9,792 nt of DNA from the NCBI GenBank assembly GCA_036377055.1, contig DASUZD010000057.1:1-9792 (forward strand). The letters run 5' to 3'. How positions within the stretch are numbered: position 1 is the stretch's first letter; each line of letters opens with the position of its first letter. The notes under the pieces were generated by a model that had not been told where the DNA came from, did no database searches, and worked only from the letters and a program-made list of their open reading frames with translations. The stretch comes from DASUZD01 sp036377055. Its GTDB lineage: Bacteria; Actinomycetota; Thermoleophilia; Gaiellales; Gaiellaceae. The position numbers were made by a program, and so were the translations under genes. This document shows positions 6,605 through 9,792 of the stretch, in pieces.

Positions 6605-6609
6605 GATAT

Positions 6610-6638
6610 TTGACTCCGCAAGAGTTTCGCGCTACAGT
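6610..6638 (+). promoter_or_regulatory. Housekeeping-type promoter for yceI (TTGACT-17-TACAGT)
   Basis: The -35 box TTGACT (6610-6615; 5 of 6 consensus bases) and the -10 box TACAGT (6633-6638; 4 of 6) are separated by an ideal 17 nt. The predicted start of transcription is near 6645. This rules out the in-frame TTG at 6641 as the translation start and agrees with ATG 6680. Confidence 0.7.
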
Positions 6639-6652
6639 GGTTGCGCACTCAA
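6610..6652. promoter_or_regulatory. Candidate MarR operator: 12-nt imperfect inverted repeat around the yceI promoter
   Basis: TTGACTCCGCAA (6610-6621) and TTGCGCACTCAA (6641-6652) are inverted copies with 10 of 12 matching positions. They are separated by 19 nt, with arm centres 31 nt (about three helical turns) apart. The left arm covers the -35 box and the MarR ribosome site; the right arm covers the predicted start of transcription. That placement is typical for repression of both divergent genes. Binding by the adjacent MarR protein is inferred. Confidence 0.5.
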
Positions 6653-6664
6653 GTTTATCACGAC

Positions 6665-6673
6665 GAAAGGGGA
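6665..6673 (+). promoter_or_regulatory. Ribosome binding site deciding the yceI start
   Basis: GAAAGGGGA ends six bases before ATG 6680 but directly abuts ATG 6674. The normal spacing therefore favours 6680 (MSTLEQ) over 6674 (MEMSTL). Confidence 0.7.
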
Positions 6674-6679
6674 ATGGAA

Positions 6680-7213
6680 ATGAGCACGTTGGAGCAGACG
6701 AAGGCGCTCGCCGCCGGGACCTGGACGGCCGATCCCGTCCACTCGGAGATCGGGTTCAGGGTCGAGTACATGGCGGGCACGTTCCGCGGCAGCTTCTCGA
6801 AGTTCGGCGCAGAGGCGGTCGACGGGAAGCTTCGCGGCACCGCCGACGTCGCCAGCATCCAGGTGAAGGACCCAGGCCTCGAGGCGCACCTCCAGGGCCC
6901 CGAGTTCTTCGACGCGGAGCGGCACCCGGAGCTCGCGTTCGAGTCCGAGGAGATCGAGCGGAACGGCAGCGAGATCACCGTCCGGGGCAAGATCACGATC
7001 AAGGGCCAGACGCACCCGATCGAGCTGACCGGCACGATCGGCGACCCGATCGACGATCCGTTCGGCAACCAGCGCTTCGGGCTCGAGCTCGAGGGCGTGA
7101 TCGACCGCACCGCCTTCGGGATCACCTGGAACAACCCGCTCCCGACGGGTGAGCCTGCGCTCGCGAACGAGGTCAAGCTCGTCGCGGAGCTTCAGCTCGT
7201 CAAGGCGGCGTAA
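6680..7213 (+). CDS. YceI-family lipid/polyprenoid-binding protein
   Basis: The 177-residue product is a YceI beta-barrel, matching the usual length of the domain. Hallmarks are GTWTADPVHSEIGFRVEYM (13-31) at the start, GTFRGSFSKF (33-42), HLQGPEFFDAERHPELAFES (70-89), the second half starting IKGQTHPIELT (107-117), and DRTAFGITWNNPLPTGE (142-158) near the end. There is no signal peptide, so it is cytoplasmic, unlike E. coli YceI. Family members hold isoprenoid chains or related amphiphiles in the barrel, and some affect quinone-dependent processes or stress survival. The gene has its own promoter and ribosome site and is followed five bases later by the reductase gene, so the two form an operon divergent from the MarR gene. 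Control by MarR through the 6610-6652 repeat is likely. The exact ligand is unknown. Confidence 0.94.
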   Translation: MSTLEQTKALAAGTWTADPVHSEIGFRVEYMAGTFRGSFSKFGAEAVDGKLRGTADVASIQVKDPGLEAHLQGPEFFDAERHPELAFESEEIERNGSEITVRGKITIKGQTHPIELTGTIGDPIDDPFGNQRFGLELEGVIDRTAFGITWNNPLPTGEPALANEVKLVAELQLVKAA

Positions 7214-7218
7214 GCACG

Positions 7219-7785
7219 ATGAAGATCGTCGGCATCTCGGGCAGCCTGCGCCAGGGCTCGTACAACACGAAGCTCCTGCGCGCCGCCGTCGAGCTCCTTC
7301 CCGACGGTGTCGAGCTCGAGCTCTTCGACGGCTTGAAGGCGGTGCCGCCGTATGACGAGGACGACGATCGCGATCCTGCGCCGGCGGCCGTCTCGCGACT
7401 CCGCGAGGCGATCGCCGGCGCGGACGGGATCCTCTTCGCGACGCCCGAGTACAACTCGTCGATTCCCGGTGCGCTGAAGAACGCGATCGACTGGGCGTCG
7501 CGGCCGCTCGCCACGAACCCGCTTCGGAACAAGCCGGTGGCCGTGATCGGCTCCTCGACCGGCATGTTCGGCGCGGTGTGGGCGCAGGCCGAGCTGCGGA
7601 AAGTGCTCGCGGCGACGGGCGCTCGCGTCGCCGAGGCCGAGCTCGCGGTCGGGCACGCGCAGACGCGCTTCGACGACGAGGGGCGCCTCGTCGACCACGA
7701 GATCCGCGAGCAGCTTCAGGAGGCCGTCGACCTCCTCGTCGCGGAGATCGTCGAGTCGCGCGAGCGCCGGGCCGTAGCTGCTTAG
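7219..7785 (+). CDS. NAD(P)H-dependent FMN reductase / quinone reductase-like flavoprotein
   Basis: This is a 188-residue flavodoxin-fold protein of the NADPH-dependent FMN reductase (SsuE/ChrR/YieF-like) family, full length. Visible landmarks: KIVGISGSLRQGSYNTKLL (2-20), which is beta-1 and the FMN phosphate loop; DGILFATPEYNSSIPGALKN (69-88) with the conserved PEYN; DWASRP (91-96); and PVAVIGSSTGMFGAVWAQ (106-123), contacting the flavin ring. It should pass electrons from NAD(P)H to FMN, quinones or other acceptors; the substrate is not readable. It starts five bases after the yceI stop with no strong ribosome site of its own, implying translational coupling. Its stop TAG (7783-7785) overlaps the stop of the convergent cupin gene. 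With yceI it probably forms a MarR-controlled redox or quinone-stress unit (inference). Confidence 0.93.
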   Translation: MKIVGISGSLRQGSYNTKLLRAAVELLPDGVELELFDGLKAVPPYDEDDDRDPAPAAVSRLREAIAGADGILFATPEYNSSIPGALKNAIDWASRPLATNPLRNKPVAVIGSSTGMFGAVWAQAELRKVLAATGARVAEAELAVGHAQTRFDDEGRLVDHEIREQLQEAVDLLVAEIVESRERRAVAA

Positions 7786-8195
7786 GGCAGCTCGCCCGGG
7801 GAGCCCAGGATCCGGATCTCGTTCGCGGCCGCAATCGCGGAGACGGTCGCAACGTCCTGAGCGCTCATCGAGCCCGGCTTCGCAAGCGCGCGCCCGAGGT
7901 CGTCGAAGCGGGCCACCGACGAGATCTCCGTCGCGACGCGCCAGCGCGCGCCCTCGCTCTCGATCCGGAACGTGTGCGCAGTGTCGGCCTGCACGATGAC
8001 CGAGCAACCGGCCTCGGCCGGAACGGCCTTGTCGCCGATGAAGAAGGTCATCGTGCCGTCGAGGACGGAGTACGTCGTCCGCTCCGGGTGAGCCTGGAGC
8101 GGAGGCATCAGGCCGCGTCCGCGGGCCGCGCGCTCGAGCGAGACCCGGTAGCGCGTCGGCGGCTTGGTCGTGTGCCTGAGCTGGAGTGTGAACAT
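7782..8195 (-). CDS. Cupin-domain protein
   Basis: The 137-residue product is a single small cupin. PPLQAHPERTTYSVLDGTMTFFIGDK (31-56) matches cupin motif 1, and PAEAGCSVIVQADTAHTFRI (59-78) matches motif 2. The metal site is degenerate: the usual HxH is Gln34-x-His36 and the following Glu is Thr, while the motif 2 His (His74) is kept. The protein might bind metal unusually or act as a ligand-binding or epimerase-like cupin without metal. About 45 residues follow the barrel, mostly helix (RFDDLGRALAKPG, QDVATVSAIAAAN) and ending in EIRIL. The ATG start at 8195 has only a weak purine site. The gene is convergent with the FMN reductase and divergent from the deacetylase. No specific function can be given. 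Confidence 0.88.
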   Translation of the reverse strand: MFTLQLRHTTKPPTRYRVSLERAARGRGLMPPLQAHPERTTYSVLDGTMTFFIGDKAVPAEAGCSVIVQADTAHTFRIESEGARWRVATEISSVARFDDLGRALAKPGSMSAQDVATVSAIAAANEIRILGSPGELP

Positions 8196-8258
8196 CGCGT
8201 CCCAAGCATCGCGGGCCGAGCCGCGCCGCGGAATGGGGCTAGCTGGCGAATCGCCGTG

Positions 8259-8268
8259 CGGTTAACCG
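8259..8268. promoter_or_regulatory. 10-bp palindrome CGGTTAACCG between cupin and deacetylase genes
   Basis: This is a perfect 10-bp palindrome in the 123-nt divergent gap (8196-8318), AT-rich at its centre within GC-rich DNA. It could be part of an operator, but its short length makes chance possible. No clear -35/-10 pair was found in the gap. Confidence 0.2.
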
Positions 8269-8318
8269 AACTACCGCGGCAGAAGCTCACGTGAACCCGC
8301 CGCGCCGACGATCGGGCG

Positions 8319-9362
8319 GTGAAGAGACGCCGGATCGCGCTCGCGGCCGCAGCGCTCGTCGCGGGCGCGCTCGGGCTGAGCGGGTTCCGCGCGCATCCGT
8401 CCGCGCGGCACGCGACGGTCGTTCCCCAGCACGTTCACGATCCGGTTCGCCTGCCTGATCCGCGGCCTCCGCACGCGGCGCGGCCGCCGCAGTTCGTGGT
8501 CGTCTCTTTCGACGGCTCGGGCGGCTCGCGGCTCTGGGTCTACTGGCGCGGCGTCGCCCGGCGCGCCCGCGCGCACTTCACCTTCTTCGTCAGCGGCGTC
8601 TATCTGCTCGACTGGAGCCGCCGGACGCTCTACCGGCCGCCGCGGCACTCGCCTGGCCGCTCCGACATCGGCTTCGCTTTGGACGACGAGGGCGGGCCGG
8701 AGGCGATGCTGCGCCAGATCGCTGCCGCGTACCTCGAGGGCCACGAGATCGGCACGCACTACAACGGCCACTTCTGCGCGCCGTACGCCGGCAGCGTGGG
8801 CGAGTGGAGCGCCGCCGACTGGAGCGACGAGCTGTCCCAGTTCGACAAGCTCCTCTTCGACACGAACCGGTTCGAGCTGCCGTTCGGACCGGGGGAGGTG
8901 GTCGGCGGCCGCACGCCGTGCCTCCAGGGAGACCTCTCGATCCTCTACCCGGTGCTCGCGCGGCGGGGCTTCCGCTACGACACGAGCCGGCAGGCGCGGC
9001 TCGGGACCTGGCCGAGCCGCATCCTCGGCATCTGGTCCGTGCCGCTGCTCGAGATCCCGTTCGTCGGCCACACCTTCCGGGTCGTGTCGATGGACTACAA
9101 CCTGCTCGCGAACCAGGTCGGCGAGAGTCCGGCGAGCATCGAGCACGAGACGTACGCGAGCCTCCTCGGCGCCTTCCGGACGAGCTACCGCGGCAACCGC
9201 GCGCCCCTCTCGATCGGCTTCCACTTCGAGACGTGGGACGCGTGGGCATACGACCACGCGCTGACGCGGTTCCTGGTGAAGGTCTGCCGCCGGCCAGACG
9301 TGCGCTGCGCGAGCGACCGAGAGCTCGTCGACTGGCTTGACGCCAGCGTCCGCGGGTCCTGA
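8319..9362 (+). CDS. Exported polysaccharide deacetylase-like protein (NodB/CE4 fold)
   Basis: The 347-residue product has an N-terminal signal (MKRRR then a hydrophobic stretch 6-20, LSGFRA) and should act outside the membrane. Motif 1 is VVVSFDGSGG (60-69), with Asp65 but no second Asp of the usual TFDDG. FTFFVSGVYLL (87-97) follows. Motif 2 is GHEIGTHYNGHF (141-152), giving the metal pair His147/His151. Motif 3 is GGRTPC (196-201). A late IGFHFETW (299-306) supplies the last conserved His302. Cys153/201 and Cys323/330 may form disulfides. The SFDGSGG / FVSGVY / HxNGH pattern is closer to chitin-deacetylase-like proteins than to peptidoglycan NodB enzymes (recall). De-N-acetylation of a wall or extracellular polysaccharide is likely, but the changed motif 1 makes activity uncertain. 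The start is GTG 8319, just before the MKRRR signal, with a weak ribosome site. Hairpins follow the stop at once. Confidence 0.85.
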   Translation: MKRRRIALAAAALVAGALGLSGFRAHPSARHATVVPQHVHDPVRLPDPRPPHAARPPQFVVVSFDGSGGSRLWVYWRGVARRARAHFTFFVSGVYLLDWSRRTLYRPPRHSPGRSDIGFALDDEGGPEAMLRQIAAAYLEGHEIGTHYNGHFCAPYAGSVGEWSAADWSDELSQFDKLLFDTNRFELPFGPGEVVGGRTPCLQGDLSILYPVLARRGFRYDTSRQARLGTWPSRILGIWSVPLLEIPFVGHTFRVVSMDYNLLANQVGESPASIEHETYASLLGAFRTSYRGNRAPLSIGFHFETWDAWAYDHALTRFLVKVCRRPDVRCASDRELVDWLDASVRGS

Positions 9363-9363
9363 A

Positions 9364-9392
9364 GGCGCTTGTGGCTCTGAGCCACAAACGCC
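9364..9392 (+). terminator. Strong hairpin after the deacetylase gene, first copy of a palindromic element
   Basis: TTGTGGCTCTGAGCCACAA (9369-9387) is a perfect 8-bp stem with a CTG loop. GGCG (9364-9367) and CGCC (9389-9392) extend it past one c/a mismatch. It begins one base after the stop codon, so it is well placed as a terminator, although no T tract follows. A related hairpin lies 28 nt downstream. Confidence 0.6.
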
Positions 9393-9415
9393 GTTCCGCC
9401 GGGGCGCAAAGGACT

Positions 9416-9434
9416 TAGTGGCTCAGAGCCACTA
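9416..9434. repeat. Second palindromic hairpin, inverted copy of the first
   Basis: TAGTGGCTCAGAGCCACTA forms a perfect 8-bp stem with a CAG loop. Its 15-nt core GTGGCTCAGAGCCAC is exactly the reverse complement of the core in the hairpin at 9369-9387, so the pair forms a head-to-head element of about 70 nt. It may act as a terminator or be a dispersed palindromic repeat. Confidence 0.6.
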
Positions 9435-9497
9435 GCGCAGTACGGCCCGGCGGCGACGCCCGCAGAACCGCGGCTGAACCGTGGCGCTACCGCGGCG

Positions 9498-9502
9498 AAG
9501 GA
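9498..9502 (+). promoter_or_regulatory. Ribosome binding site of the SIMPL-domain gene
   Basis: AAGGA lies 10 nt before GTG 9513 and supports that start codon for the gene running off the window. Confidence 0.55.
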
Positions 9503-9512
9503 TTGTCCGGAC

Positions 9513-9792
9513 GTGAAGCGGGTGGGCTTTCCGGAGCTCTTTCTCGGGCTCCTCGCGGTCGCCGTGGCGGTCGTGCTCACGGCGCACTCGATCAGCGGCA
9601 CGATCCGCGACCGCCAGCACCTCCACGACACAATCAGCGTGACCGGGTCGGCGCGGAAGCCGATCACCGCGAACCTCGTCCGGTGGTCGCTCACCGTGCA
9701 CGAGACCGCGCCGGATGCGGCTCGCGGGGCCCGCCTCCTGCGGAGCGACATCGTCGACGTGCAGGCGTTCCTCCGGCGTGCGGGCGTTCCCG
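9513..9792 (+). CDS. SIMPL (DUF541) domain protein, N-terminal part (3' partial)
   Basis: From GTG 9513 the frame stays open to the window end (93 complete codons). It starts with Lys-Arg and a hydrophobic helix (about 7-24, FPELFLGLLAVAVAVVLTAH), an uncleaved anchor or signal. DTISVTGSARKPITANLVRW (39-58) follows, the typical first strands of a SIMPL/DUF541 domain, then SLTVHETAPDAARGARLL and a helix toward VQAFLRRAGVP (83-93). SIMPL proteins (BP26/OMP28-like) are extracytoplasmic, often oligomeric and linked to envelope or oxidative stress; the exact role is unknown. Only the first part of a domain of roughly 200 residues is visible. AAGGA supports the start. The gene is on the same strand as the deacetylase but separated by the paired hairpins, so it probably has its own promoter. 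Confidence 0.85.
   Translation, partial: MKRVGFPELFLGLLAVAVAVVLTAHSISGTIRDRQHLHDTISVTGSARKPITANLVRWSLTVHETAPDAARGARLLRSDIVDVQAFLRRAGVP

Noticed and set aside
5369..6613. 414-codon plus-strand frame spanning the end of the aminotransferase and the MarR region
   Set aside because: Arg-rich shadow; it crosses two real genes that have clear motifs in other frames.
6641..6679. Earlier starts of the YceI gene (TTG 6641, ATG 6674)
   Set aside because: TTG 6641 lies at or before the predicted transcription start; ATG 6674 abuts the ribosome site. ATG 6680 has correct spacing.
8271..9257. 328-codon minus-strand frame opposite the deacetylase
   Set aside because: Shadow with a charged, motif-free product; the plus strand encodes a signal peptide and CE4-like motifs.

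Overview
The window is very GC-rich: two hand-counted 60-base lines gave 73% and 78% G+C. Coding strands are full of G/C third positions, GTG and TTG starts are common, and gene packing is tight. Together with the gene types (a GAF-GGDEF sensor, a proline-rich membrane protein ending in a GWGxGDxNHxHTGPPG-like motif, a SIMPL-domain protein), this suggests a high-GC actinobacterium. Thermoleophilia (Gaiellales/Solirubrobacterales relatives) is my best guess, made from memory of such proteins and not proven here.

Layout, left to right. (1) 1-1278, plus strand: the C-terminal part of a membrane-bound diguanylate cyclase, cut off by the window start. (2) 1319-2197, plus: a small putative zinc-finger, single-pass membrane protein with a long proline-rich tail. 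(3) 2320-2894, plus: two translationally coupled small genes of unknown function in a patch of clearly lower GC (about 59% over 2341-2700), the most accessory-looking part of the window. (4) 4722 back to 2982, minus: a PD-(D/E)XK-like small protein followed by a GlcD/FAD-linked oxidase, probably co-transcribed. (5) 4761-6128, plus: a class III aminotransferase (glutamate-1-semialdehyde aminomutase-like), divergent from the nuclease-like gene. (6) 6125-7785: a MarR regulator (minus) divergent from a YceI-family gene and an NAD(P)H-dependent FMN/quinone reductase-like gene (plus). A recognisable promoter and an inverted repeat lie in the shared control region. (7) 7782-8195, minus: a cupin. (8) 8319-9362, plus: an exported NodB-like polysaccharide deacetylase, followed by a pair of related hairpins (9364-9434). 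(9) 9513 to the end, plus: the N-terminal part of a SIMPL (DUF541) membrane-anchored protein running off the window.

The best-supported functional unit is the MarR/YceI/flavin-reductase module. A -35/-10 pair (TTGACT-17-TACAGT) drives yceI and is bracketed by a 12-nt imperfect inverted repeat, so auto- and cross-regulation by the MarR protein is likely. YceI proteins bind polyprenoid-type lipids and the reductase family handles flavins or quinones, so a quinone or redox response is a reasonable inference. No CRISPR, rRNA, tRNA or insertion sequence was seen. I found no multi-gene system that I would call a new defence or biosynthetic system. The strongest candidates for something undescribed are the low-GC two-gene cassette, the proline-rich protein's C-terminal motif, and the paired GTGGCTC-W-GAGCCAC hairpins.
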